Assembly (NCBI GenBank): GCA_030429485.1 | Contig: JAUIFD010000003.1 | Location: 1 to 56,604 of the forward strand | Length of the DNA: 56,604 bases | Direction of reading: 5' to 3' | DNA from: Phycisphaerae bacterium | Lineage (GTDB): Bacteria; Planctomycetota; Phycisphaerae; Phycisphaerales; UBA1924 | Shown: positions 1 to 11,360 of the stretch, piece after piece | Numbering within the stretch: the first letter of the stretch is position 1 | Layout: every line of letters begins with the position of its first letter | Translations under genes and position numbers: made by a program | The notes under the pieces: generated by a model | What the model saw: only the letters and a program-made list of their open reading frames with translations | What the model was told of the DNA's origin: nothing | Databases searched by the model: none

Positions 1-555
1 ATGACCGCCATCACCTTCCCGCTCTTCCTGGCGAACGTAGGCGCTCAGTTGATCCTGTTGCTCGGCGCCGTCTGGTGCATCGCTGTCCCCGAGCGGCGGG
101 TCTATCCAATGACCCAGCGCTCGGGCTGGCTGTACGTCATGTGGGCGCTCTTCTATTTCGCCTTCGCCAGCAACTTCGCGCTCGTGATCCTCGACTGGAA
201 CACCGGGCTTTGGCCGGGCTGGCACCGCTTTCTCCTCGGGGGCCCGCTCGCCGCCCTTGGAGGCGGGCTCGTGACCTGGGGCATCGTCACCCTGGGCACC
301 ACCAACACCAGCGGCGTCAAAGATGGGTTCGTCCGCGCCGGCCCCTACGCCTTCACCCGGAATCCGCAGTACCTGGGCGACGTTTTTCTCTTCACCGGCG
401 TCTCGATCATCGCCAACTCGGAGTTCGTGCTGGTGACGCACATGCTGACCGCGCTCATCTTCCTCATCACCCCCATCGCGGAGGAGCCGTGGTTGGTCGA
501 GCAGTATGGCGAGGAGTACACGCGCTATCGCAGCGAAGTGGCGAGGTTCTTCTAG
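1..555 (+). CDS. czcN: CzcN-like isoprenylcysteine carboxylmethyltransferase-family membrane protein
   Basis: 184-aa integral membrane protein. Hydrophobic segments are seen near residues 5-27, 40-62, 78-100 and 130-155. The C-terminal third carries the ICMT/phospholipid-methyltransferase signature: GPYAFTRNPQYLGD near residue 115 and EEPWLVEQYGEEYTRYR near 160. In Cupriavidus the homologous CzcN lies directly upstream of czcICBA, and the same order follows here. The stop at 553-555 abuts the next reading frame, so the genes are probably cotranscribed. The true role of CzcN is not settled; lipid or protein methylation is an inference from the fold. The first base of the window is the A of the ATG, so an upstream start or promoter cannot be judged. 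Confidence 0.75.
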   Translation: MTAITFPLFLANVGAQLILLLGAVWCIAVPERRVYPMTQRSGWLYVMWALFYFAFASNFALVILDWNTGLWPGWHRFLLGGPLAALGGGLVTWGIVTLGTTNTSGVKDGFVRAGPYAFTRNPQYLGDVFLFTGVSIIANSEFVLVTHMLTALIFLITPIAEEPWLVEQYGEEYTRYRSEVARFF

Positions 556-636
556 GTGACGACAGCTGGAACCACGCGGCGCCGAGGGCGCACATTGAGC
601 GGGGCGACCGCCAGCGGTAGTCTGTCTGCTGTGAGC

Positions 637-969
637 ATGAGCTGGCGCGCCCTGGCTGTGGTTCTCGTCTTCTCCCTGACGCCGGGAGCAGCTGAGGCCG
701 TCGAGAACACGGCTCACCTCGTCACCGAGGGTCACCTCGCTCACGACGGGGAGCACGCCGACGAGCACGCCCCCGAGGGCGATGAGCACGGCTGCAACTC
801 GGTCTTTCACCTGTGCGCCTGCCACGTGTCCGCGTCGTTCGTTCTGCACCTGCAGCCCGGGTTTGATCCCGAGCCCACGTCGGCGACGGTAGGCTCGGGA
901 GCGCACCTCTACGAAGACATGGACGCCGACGGCGTCCGCCTCGGGCTCCTCCGCCCTCCCATCACCTGA
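637..969 (+). CDS. czcI: CzcI-like small His-rich periplasmic protein
   Basis: About 110 aa from ATG 637; GTG 631 is an alternative, and the reading frame is open back to 556. A signal peptide is visible (MSWRALAVVLVFSLTPGAAEA). After it comes a His/Glu/Asp-rich stretch with GHLAHDGEHADEHAPEGDEH, then a Cys-containing CNSVFHLCACHVSASF motif. CzcI proteins in czc operons are small periplasmic metal-binding modulators placed between czcN and czcC; position and composition fit, sequence identity was not tested. The earlier in-frame residues 1-27 (Arg/Thr-rich) look non-coding and sit before the signal peptide, which is why the later start was chosen. Confidence 0.6.
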   Translation: MSWRALAVVLVFSLTPGAAEAVENTAHLVTEGHLAHDGEHADEHAPEGDEHGCNSVFHLCACHVSASFVLHLQPGFDPEPTSATVGSGAHLYEDMDADGVRLGLLRPPIT

Positions 970-1123
970 CCTCATCCAGAGTCTGATCGGCTCCCCGTGA
1001 GCCGGTATCGCGCGGCCGTGCAGCCTTTGTGCTGCGCGTTGCCGACGGTTGCCTTTGGTTGTCCCCGCGCGTGGCGCGGAGACGAGGCCCGAAACGCCTT
1101 CGGCGTTCATCGGGAGGTCAGAA
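970..1123 (+). other. czcI-czcC intergenic leader with three small hairpins
   Basis: A 154-bp gap between same-strand genes. It holds three perfect short stem-loops: GCAGC/GCTGC (1020-1035), CCGCGC/GCGCGG around GTG (1065-1079) and AACGCC/GGCGTT around TTC (1093-1107). The last lies just before the GGGAGG ribosome site of czcC. No convincing promoter was recognised. The hairpins could protect or pace the czcCBA message, but in DNA this GC-rich short stems also arise by chance. Confidence 0.35.
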
Positions 1124-2428
1124 ATGAAAGTCACGTTCTCGCCCGACGCCGCCCGGCGTCGGGGAGCGCTCCTTTGCGCGGCGCTCCTCATGCCCTCGAC
1201 GTCCATGGCCGTCGACGGTTCACGCCGCCTCGACATCGAAGAGGCGGTCCAGCTTGCGCTGACCGCAGGACCCGACGTGGCGGTCGCTCAGCAGAACGTC
1301 GCCGTCCAACGAGCGCTTCTCTCGGGCGCCGAGGTGTTCCCACAGAACCCGTCGCTGAGCGCTGGGGCCGGTGGTCGCTACGGCTTTGCCGACGGCCCGG
1401 GCGTCGACGCCAGCATTGGCCTGAGCCAATCGCTTCCTCTCTTCGGCCGCTGGGGTGCTGGCATCGACGCGGCAGCCGCGGGCGTCACCGCTGCCGAGGC
1501 AGAGGTCTGGGCGGAGCGCACCAGGCTGGCGCGGGCCGTGGCGCTGGCCTTCGTCGCCGCCCAGCGCGCCGCAGGCCAGCTCGCCGTTGCTGACCGCCGG
1601 ATCGCTTTGGTCGAGAAGCTCGTCGACACGGCGCACCGGCGGCTGAACGCTGGCGACGGAACGATTCTCGACGTGAACCTGTGGGAGGCCGAGCTCGGCC
1701 AGGCCGAGGCTCAACGAGCCCGCATTCGGGTGATGGACGCTACGGCACGGACCCGCCTCGCGCTGTTGTGCGGCCTCGACCCGTCAGACCCGCCAGCCGT
1801 CGACGGTGAGCTCACCGAGACCACGCTCGCAGGGTGGGTGGCGGAGACGGCCGAGCGCGCGGACCTGACCGCGCGAGCCAAGCGAATCGAGGAGGCCGAG
1901 CGGGTCACCGACCGCGAGGAGGCGAAGGCGTGGCCAGACGTGACGCTGAACGCCGGCGCCGAGACTGAGGGAGCGTGGTGGCGGAATGGGCCGGCTGGCG
2001 ACGTCGTAGGTGGCGCAGGCGTGACCGTCCCCCTACCCATCTTTGACCGCAACCAGGCCGGCGTGCTCCGAGCGCGCGCGAGCACGGGCGCGCTCCGCAC
2101 GGAGCTGGCGCGGGCTCGGCTCGTGGCGGACGCGGAGCTCGCGGTCGCGCGGGCGCAGCTGGCGGCTTTTGAAGAGGCGGCTGAGACGCTGAAGACCCGC
2201 GTAAAGGGAAAGCAGAGCGCCACGCTGGAGCTACTGGAGAAGGCGTTCATCGCGGGGAAGCTCGGCGTCGCTGACGTTCTGCTTCGGCAGCGATTCGTCC
2301 TCGACGCTGAAGCGGCGCTCGCCGACGTGGCCATCGCTCGCGTGCGCCTCTCCTTTGCGTCCGGTGCGCTCTCGCAACGAACGGCGACGCGGATGGCTAG
2401 CGTCGAAACCGCAGGAGGTGAGCGATGA
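1124..2428 (+). CDS. czcC: CzcC-type outer membrane factor (TolC family)
   Basis: 434 aa from ATG 1124, preceded by GGGAGG at 1113-1118; the 25 residues of upstream open frame lack signal-peptide character. An N-terminal signal sequence (MKVTFSPDAARRRGALLCAA...SMA) is followed by two OEP repeats with the usual long amphipathic, Ala/Glu-rich helices and the LDIEEAVQLALTAGPDV opening typical of metal-efflux outer membrane factors. It would form the trans-outer-membrane channel of a tripartite HME-RND pump with the adaptor and pump encoded next. Its stop overlaps the czcB ATG (ATGA at 2425-2428), so translation is coupled. Metal specificity cannot be read from this subunit. Confidence 0.88.
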   Translation: MKVTFSPDAARRRGALLCAALLMPSTSMAVDGSRRLDIEEAVQLALTAGPDVAVAQQNVAVQRALLSGAEVFPQNPSLSAGAGGRYGFADGPGVDASIGLSQSLPLFGRWGAGIDAAAAGVTAAEAEVWAERTRLARAVALAFVAAQRAAGQLAVADRRIALVEKLVDTAHRRLNAGDGTILDVNLWEAELGQAEAQRARIRVMDATARTRLALLCGLDPSDPPAVDGELTETTLAGWVAETAERADLTARAKRIEEAERVTDREEAKAWPDVTLNAGAETEGAWWRNGPAGDVVGGAGVTVPLPIFDRNQAGVLRARASTGALRTELARARLVADAELAVARAQLAAFEEAAETLKTRVKGKQSATLELLEKAFIAGKLGVADVLLRQRFVLDAEAALADVAIARVRLSFASGALSQRTATRMASVETAGGER

Positions 2429-3732
2429 AGGCGCTCAACCAGATCGGCTTCTTCCTGATGCTCACTGGCGTTGGCGGTTCGCTCGGCTGCAGCGATTCCC
2501 GGGGTACCGGCACCGAAAAACATGAGCACGATCGAGAGTCCGCCAGCCGCAGCGACAAGAAGACGCACGACGGCGACAAACACGACGGCGACAAACACGA
2601 CGGCGACGAACACGACGGCGACGAACACGATGACCACGATGAGACCGGGCGGGTCCTTCTCGACCCGAAGATGGCGAAGAGGATCGGCCTCACCACCGAG
2701 ACCGTGAAGCGTCGGCCCCTCCCCGCGGAGCTCAGCACCACCGGCGAGGTCGACTTCGACCGGGATGCGCTCGCCCACGTCTCGGCTCGATTGCCGGGCC
2801 GCGTGGCCGACGTTCTCAAGACGCTCGGCGACGATGTTGACCGTGGCGACTGGCTCGTGGTGTTGGACTCCATCGAGCTCGGGCAGGCCAAGGCCGCCTA
2901 CCTCCAGGCCAAGGCCGCATAAGAGGTCGCACGGTTGGCCTTGGCTCGCGAAGAGGGACTGTTGAAGGACCGAATCACGTCTGAGCGCGAGGTCCTGGAG
3001 GCGCGAGGGAGGCACCTTGCGGCCAGGAGCTCGCTCGACGTCGCTGCTGAGACCCTGCGTCTGTACGGGCTGAGCGACGCGAGCATCGCTGCGCTGAAGT
3101 TCGGAGAGAAGGGAGCGTCGGCGGTGCCGGTTCGCGCCCCCATCGGCGGGCGGATCGTCGACAAGCACGTCACGCGCGGCGAGCTCGTCACACCGGACAA
3201 AGCGCTGTTCACGATCGCCGACCTTTCGTCGGTGTGGGTGTGGATCGACCTGTTCGAGCGCGACCTCCCGCTCGTTCACGTCGGTGATGACGTGGCGGTC
3301 ACCACCGCGTCTGTGCCCGACCGGGTGTTCGTCGGGAAGATCGGCTACATCCGAGACGAAGTTGACCGCGACACCCGGGCCGTCCGGGCGCGCATCGACG
3401 TCGAGAACACCGATCGGAAGCTCAAGCCGGGCATGTACGCGACGGTGCAGGTCGCCGACCCGCACGCGGCGGGCGGCGAAGGCGATGCAACCGAAGGGCT
3501 CGCTATCCCCGTAGCCGCGCTCGTCCAAGAAGGGAGCGCGGTCTTCGTCTTCGTGGAGACGACGGCGGGCGCCTTCGAGCGACGCAAGGTGAGGCTCGGG
3601 CGCCGGAGCGCGCAAGTCGTCGAGGTTCTTGCAGGGGTCAAGGAGGGGGAGGCGGTCGCCACGAAGGCCACCTTCTACCTGAAGTCCGAATCACAAAAGG
3701 GCTCGCTCGGCGAGTCCGGACACTCGCACTGA
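2425..3732 (+). pseudogene. czcB: CzcB-type periplasmic adaptor interrupted by an in-frame TAA
   Basis: RND membrane fusion protein split by TAA at 2920-2922; the same frame continues without shift to 3732 (about 435 codons in all). The first half is a lipoprotein (lipobox ...GGSLGC near residue 22) with a His/Asp-rich metal-binding stretch, then the barrel-sandwich start (RIGLTTETV...LSTTGEVDFD, VSARLPGRV) and first hairpin helix (LGQAKAAYLQAKAA). After the stop comes EVARLALAREEGLLKDRITSEREV, the second hairpin helix, then VRAPIGGRIVDKHVTRGE and the beta-barrel domain. A stop in the helical hairpin would destroy the adaptor unless read through. One substitution (for example CAA or GAA to TAA) explains it, and a sequencing error is equally possible. 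It lies 5 bp before czcA. Confidence 0.85.
2566..2625 (+). repeat. 4 x 15-bp tandem repeat encoding HDGD(K/E)
   Basis: Four consecutive 15-bp units (cacgacggcgacaaa or ...gaa) at 2566-2580, 2581-2595, 2596-2610 and 2611-2625, followed by a diverged cacgatgaccacgatgag. Each unit encodes His-Asp-Gly-Asp-Lys/Glu in the N-terminal linker of the czcB adaptor. The repeat makes a flexible His/Asp metal-binding segment whose copy number can change by slippage without breaking the frame. Confidence 0.9.
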
Positions 3733-3737
3733 GGGGG

Positions 3738-6953
<3,216 letters not shown>

Positions 6954-7233
6954 GGACGCGACCTGCTCGCGGCACTCGGCCATGACGGCGGGGCCAACGA
7001 GACGCCGAACCAGTAAGATGCCGAGCGGGATGATGATCACGTCATCGAGCAACCCGAGGACCGGGATGAAGTCCGGGATCAGGTCGATCGGGCTGAGCGC
7101 ATACGCGACGACGAGGCCCGCCATGAGCTTGGCGGCGAGCGGTGTGTCCCGATGACGGACGCAGAGCGAGAGGACCTGGGCCTCGCGCCCTGCGGTCCCG
7201 GCTAGCTCGCGGAGCCGTTCAAGAAGTCGCAAC

Positions 7234-8196
7234 CTAGGCAGCCTCCTGGGCGTCGCTACACCGATGGACCTCTACCGTGACGTGAGCCATGCCGAGCCGA
7301 CCCGCAACCTCTGCGAACACCGAGGGCGAAACGTCGTCGTGCGTCACGACCGCAGCCACCGCCGCCATCTTTGCGTCGCCCAATCGCCACACGTGGAGGT
7401 CGGCAACCCGGGCATCGGCGATCGCCTCCAGCTCTCGCTTCAGCTCATCGACCCGCTCGGGCGCGACCGACGCGTCGAGGAGGATCCGACTCGTTGCCCG
7501 AAGCAGACCGACGCCCCACCGAGTGATCAGCACCGCACCCACGATGCCCATCATCGCGTCCATCCAGCTCCAGCCGGCGAAACTGCCCGCAACCAGCGCG
7601 ACCACCGCCAGCACCGACGTGAGCGCGTCCGCGACGACGTGGAGATAGGCCGCTCGAAGGTTGTGGTCGTGGTGTTCGTGATGGTGATGGTGATGGTGAT
7701 TGTGATGGTGCCCGTCTTCATGGGGATGGTGGTGGCCAGGCCCACCGTGGAGGACGAGCGCGCTCACCAGGTTCACCAACAACCCGGCGACGGCGACAAC
7801 GATGGCTTCCGTGAAGTGGATGTCGACGGGGTTGAGCCAACGATCGATGGACTCGACGGCCATCAGCGCCGCGACCACGACCAGCAGCAACGCGCTGGAG
7901 AATCCGCCAAGGGCGTTCACCTTCCCCGTTCCGAACGCGAAGCGCCGATCATCGCGATGCCGACGGGCGTACCAGTACGCGAAGGCCGCGAGACCGAGCG
8001 CACCTGCGTGGCTCGCCATGTGCCATCCGTCGGCAAGCAGAGCCATGGAGCCGAAGGCGTAGCCGGCGGCGATCTCGACGATCATGGCGGTGAACGTCAG
8101 GGCGATGACCCAGCGTGTCCGCCTCTCACCGCTCTCGTTGGCTCCGGTGAAATCGTGCTCGTGTTGCCAGTGGGAGAGGTCCTCGTGGTGCATCAT
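7234..8196 (-). CDS. dmeF: DmeF-type cation diffusion facilitator
   Basis: 320-aa CDF exporter. The cytoplasmic N-terminus has the SHWQHEHDF motif typical of DmeF-type (Co/Ni) members. TM2 carries ALLADGWHMASHAGALG and TM5 carries LHVVADALTSVLAVVAL: the paired H/D-x3-D transport-site motifs, here D-x3-H in one of them. Between TM4 and TM5 is an extreme His loop (HGGPGHHHPHEDGHHH and seven further consecutive His). A CDF C-terminal ferredoxin-like domain follows (RVADLHVWRLGDAKMAAVA). It exports divalent metal from cytoplasm to periplasm in exchange for protons, feeding the RND pump encoded just upstream (ATGA overlap at 8193-8196). Confidence 0.85.
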   Translation of the reverse strand: MMHHEDLSHWQHEHDFTGANESGERRTRWVIALTFTAMIVEIAAGYAFGSMALLADGWHMASHAGALGLAAFAYWYARRHRDDRRFAFGTGKVNALGGFSSALLLVVVAALMAVESIDRWLNPVDIHFTEAIVVAVAGLLVNLVSALVLHGGPGHHHPHEDGHHHNHHHHHHHEHHDHNLRAAYLHVVADALTSVLAVVALVAGSFAGWSWMDAMMGIVGAVLITRWGVGLLRATSRILLDASVAPERVDELKRELEAIADARVADLHVWRLGDAKMAAVAAVVTHDDVSPSVFAEVAGRLGMAHVTVEVHRCSDAQEAA

Positions 8197-11100
8197 GGCT
8201 CCTGGCTGCTGGCTGCCTGCGCAGTGCTGGTTCCGTCACGAAGGCGGCGCGTCACGCTCCCGAACTGAAGATACAGGGCCGGGACGACGAGCATGTTCAA
8301 CGCCGTCGATGTCACCAGGCCGCAGAGGATGACCACGGCCATCGGTGATTGGATCTCCGCGCCCGGCTCCCCTGATGCGAGCGCGAGTGGCACCAACGCG
8401 AGCGCGGAAGCCAGGGCGGTCATCAAGACGGGCGCGAGGCGCTCCATCGCGCCACGCCGCACCGCCACCGCAGGGTCGTCGACCCCTTCCTCCCGCACGA
8501 GGTGCTGGACGTGGGTGACCAACATCAGCCCGTTGCGCGTCGCGATGCCGAACAGGGTCACGAAGCCGATGAGTGTGGCCACCGAGATGACCGCGCCCGA
8601 GAGGAACACGCCGACGACGCCGCCGATGAGGGCGAGCGGAAGGTTGAGGAGCACCAGCAGCGTGTCGGTCGCCGAACCGAGCACGCTCAAGAGCAGCGCG
8701 AAGACGCCCAGCAGCACCAGGAGCGAGAGCCAGAAGATCGTCTGCTGCGCTTGCTGCGCGCTCTCAAACTGGCCGCCGTATTCGACGTGGACTCCCGTCG
8801 GAAGCGTGACCCGCTCGCGGACCCGTTCGCGTACGGCCTCTACGACGCCGACCACGTCCTCTCCGGCCACGTTGGCCTGCACGACGACCTTCCGCTCGAC
8901 GTTCTCTCTCGCGATGCGCCCCGGCCCTACGTCGCGCACGACCGAGGCCAACGCCGAGAGAGGCACTGACCCGCCCGAGGGGATGGAGACGCGGAGGGCC
9001 TTCAGACGAGAGAGGCTCGACCGCTCCTCGTCGGGAAGCTTCACGACAAGGTCAAAGCGACGGTCGCCGTCGGTCACCGTGGCGACCTCTGCGCCGGTAT
9101 AGGCGATCTCCATCGCCTCGGTGACGTCGTGAGCAGCCAACCCATGAGCGGCAACCGCAGCCCGATCGAGCCCGACGCGCGCGAAAGGGATCGACGGCTG
9201 CTGCTCCAGCGACAGGTCGACGATGCCCGACACGCCCTCCATCTCGCGCTGGATCTCGCCGGCTACGCGGTACAAGAGCGTGAGATCCTGGCCGAAGACT
9301 TTCACCGCGAGGTTGGCGCGCGTCCCTGACAGCATGTGGTCGATGCGGTGGGAGATGGGCTGGCCAATCGTTATGTTCGTGCCGGGGACCGCCGCGAACG
9401 CAGAGCGAAGCGCGGCGAGAAACTCTGCCGTTGACCGCTCCTTCACCGCGAGCGTGACGTCGATCTCGGACGCATTGACGCCCTGGGCATGCTCGTCGAG
9501 CTCCGCGCGGCCGGTGCGGCGGGCCACCCGCGTGACCTCGGGCTGGGCGAGGAGGATGCCGTCGACCATCCTGGCCAGGCTGTCCGACTGCTTGAGCGAG
9601 ACACCGGGGACAGTGACCACTGAGATGGTGAGCGTCCCCTCGTTGAAGCGCGGGAGAAAGCTCTGCCCCGCCGACGCCAGCGCGACCCCAGCGGCGAGGA
9701 GCAGAACCAGCGACGCGGCGGCGACGGCCAACCACCTCTTGAGCGCCACCTCGAGCAGGGGCGCGAACACTGCCTTCAGTCCGCGTAGGAACCGCGTCTC
9801 TTCCTCCTGGTGGCCACCCCGGGCGAGCAAGAGCAGACATAGGGCGGGCGTCACCGTGAGCGCGACGACGAGGGAAGCGCCGAGTGACACGAGATAAGAG
9901 AGCCCAAGCGGAACGAGGAGCCGACCTTCGACCCCGCTCAGGAAGAAGAGCGGGAGGAAGACCAACATGATGATCAGGGTCGCGAAGACGATCGAGGAGC
10001 GGATCTCGCGGCTGGCGTCGAAGACCACGGACAAGGCCGACCGCCGCTCAGCCTCCGGTCGGACTGCGTTCTCGCGGAGTCGACGGACGACGTTCTCCAC
10101 GTCGATGATGGCGTCATCGACGAGCGCACCCACCGCGATGGCCATGCCGCCGAGGGTCATGGTGTTCAGGGTGACGCCCATCGCGTCGAGCACGAGCACG
10201 CTGACCACGAGCGAGAGGGGGATGGCCAGCGCGCTGATGACGGTGGGCCGGAAGCTCCCGAGGAAGACGAGCAGGATCAGGAGGACCAGGATCGCGCCGT
10301 CGCGAAGCGCTGAGCTCACGTTGTCCACGGCGACGTCGATGAAGTCAGCCTGCCGGAAGATGTCGCTGTGGATCTTCATCCCCTCGGGCAGGCGCGCCTG
10401 AAGATCTGCGAAGACCTCGTCGAGGCGTTCGGTCAGCGCCAGGGTATTCGCCCCAGGCTGCTTTTGGATGCCCATCACCACGGCCGGCTCGCCGCCGAAC
10501 GCGCCGGTGCCTCGCTTGAGGGCCGGCCCCCACAGCACCTTGCCCACGTCGCGGACGAGGACCGGGTGACCTCCGCGGCGCGCGACGAGAGTGGTGAGCA
10601 GGTCGTTCTCGGAGTGAACGCGGCCGAGCCCGTGCACGAGGAGCTCTTCCCCACCTTCGAGGATGAAGCCCGCCGAGCTGCTGGAACTGGCCAGGGTGAG
10701 GGCCTCGCTGACCTCATCGAGGGCGAGGTCGAAGGCCGCAAGTCGCTCCGGCGACAGAATGACCTGTAGCTGACGGACTTCGCCGCCGATGGGGATGACC
10801 TGGGCGACGCCGGGCACCGACAAGAGGCGACGCCGCACCGTCCAGTCGGCCTCCGTTCGGATCTCCATGGGCGACTGCGCGTCGCTGGTCATGGCGATGA
10901 AGAGAATCTCGCCCATGATCGACGTCACCGGCGCGAGCATGGGCGGCTCCAGATCGGCAGGTATTTGACCTCGCGCGGTCTGTAGGCGCTCGCTCACGAC
11001 CTGGCGGGCACGGAAGATGTCGGTGCCCCACTCGAACTCTGCCCAGACCACGCTGATGCCAACACCTGACGAGGAGCGCACCCGGCGGAGCCCCGCAGCC

Positions 11101-11324
11101 CCGTTCAGCGCGGTCTCGATGGGGAGCGTGACGTAGCGCTCGACTTCCTCGGGCGCCATGCCGTGGGCCTCCGTCAGCACCGTTACCGTTGGGGCGGTCA
11201 GGTCTGGGAACACGTCGACGGGCATCTGGCTCGCGCGCCAGGCACCGATGCCAAGCAGACCGGCGGCAACCAGCAGCACGATGACGCGGTTCTTGAGGGA
11301 CCAGGCGATGAGGCCGTCGATCAT
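8193..11324 (-). CDS. HME-RND efflux pump, HME5-like TM4 signature
   Basis: 1043 aa. N-terminal helix LIAWSLKNRVIVLLVAAGLLGIG and MPVDVFPDLTAPTVTVLTEA, duplicated porter domains, 12 predicted helices. The TM4 signature reads AIAVGALVDDAIIDVEN. It has two adjacent Asp and no DFG motif, unlike CzcA (DFG...DG...EN) and CusA (AIG...DAS...EN). It resembles the group labelled HME5 in the classification of Nies and colleagues, whose substrate is not well defined. The partner adaptor and TolC lie upstream in the same operon, with a 36-bp gap to the adaptor stop. A metal substrate is inferred from the His-rich adaptor and the downstream dmeF. Confidence 0.88.
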   Translation of the reverse strand: MIDGLIAWSLKNRVIVLLVAAGLLGIGAWRASQMPVDVFPDLTAPTVTVLTEAHGMAPEEVERYVTLPIETALNGAAGLRRVRSSSGVGISVVWAEFEWGTDIFRARQVVSERLQTARGQIPADLEPPMLAPVTSIMGEILFIAMTSDAQSPMEIRTEADWTVRRRLLSVPGVAQVIPIGGEVRQLQVILSPERLAAFDLALDEVSEALTLASSSSSAGFILEGGEELLVHGLGRVHSENDLLTTLVARRGGHPVLVRDVGKVLWGPALKRGTGAFGGEPAVVMGIQKQPGANTLALTERLDEVFADLQARLPEGMKIHSDIFRQADFIDVAVDNVSSALRDGAILVLLILLVFLGSFRPTVISALAIPLSLVVSVLVLDAMGVTLNTMTLGGMAIAVGALVDDAIIDVENVVRRLRENAVRPEAERRSALSVVFDASREIRSSIVFATLIIMLVFLPLFFLSGVEGRLLVPLGLSYLVSLGASLVVALTVTPALCLLLLARGGHQEEETRFLRGLKAVFAPLLEVALKRWLAVAAASLVLLLAAGVALASAGQSFLPRFNEGTLTISVVTVPGVSLKQSDSLARMVDGILLAQPEVTRVARRTGRAELDEHAQGVNASEIDVTLAVKERSTAEFLAALRSAFAAVPGTNITIGQPISHRIDHMLSGTRANLAVKVFGQDLTLLYRVAGEIQREMEGVSGIVDLSLEQQPSIPFARVGLDRAAVAAHGLAAHDVTEAMEIAYTGAEVATVTDGDRRFDLVVKLPDEERSSLSRLKALRVSIPSGGSVPLSALASVVRDVGPGRIARENVERKVVVQANVAGEDVVGVVEAVRERVRERVTLPTGVHVEYGGQFESAQQAQQTIFWLSLLVLLGVFALLLSVLGSATDTLLVLLNLPLALIGGVVGVFLSGAVISVATLIGFVTLFGIATRNGLMLVTHVQHLVREEGVDDPAVAVRRGAMERLAPVLMTALASALALVPLALASGEPGAEIQSPMAVVILCGLVTSTALNMLVVPALYLQFGSVTRRLRDGTSTAQAASSQEP

Positions 11325-11360
11325 GGTCTCGACCGTGGCGACAGGTCCCTTGCCGTGGCC

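Noticed and set aside
2920-2922. TAA in czcB as a recoded or readthrough codon
   Set aside because: TAA is not a known selenocysteine or pyrrolysine codon and no recoding structure is evident; substitution or error is simpler.
1711-3615. 634-codon minus-strand open frame antisense to czcC/czcB
   Set aside because: Low-complexity Arg/Ser/Val text, no domain, and it mirrors the codon pattern of the real plus-strand genes; a typical GC-rich shadow frame.
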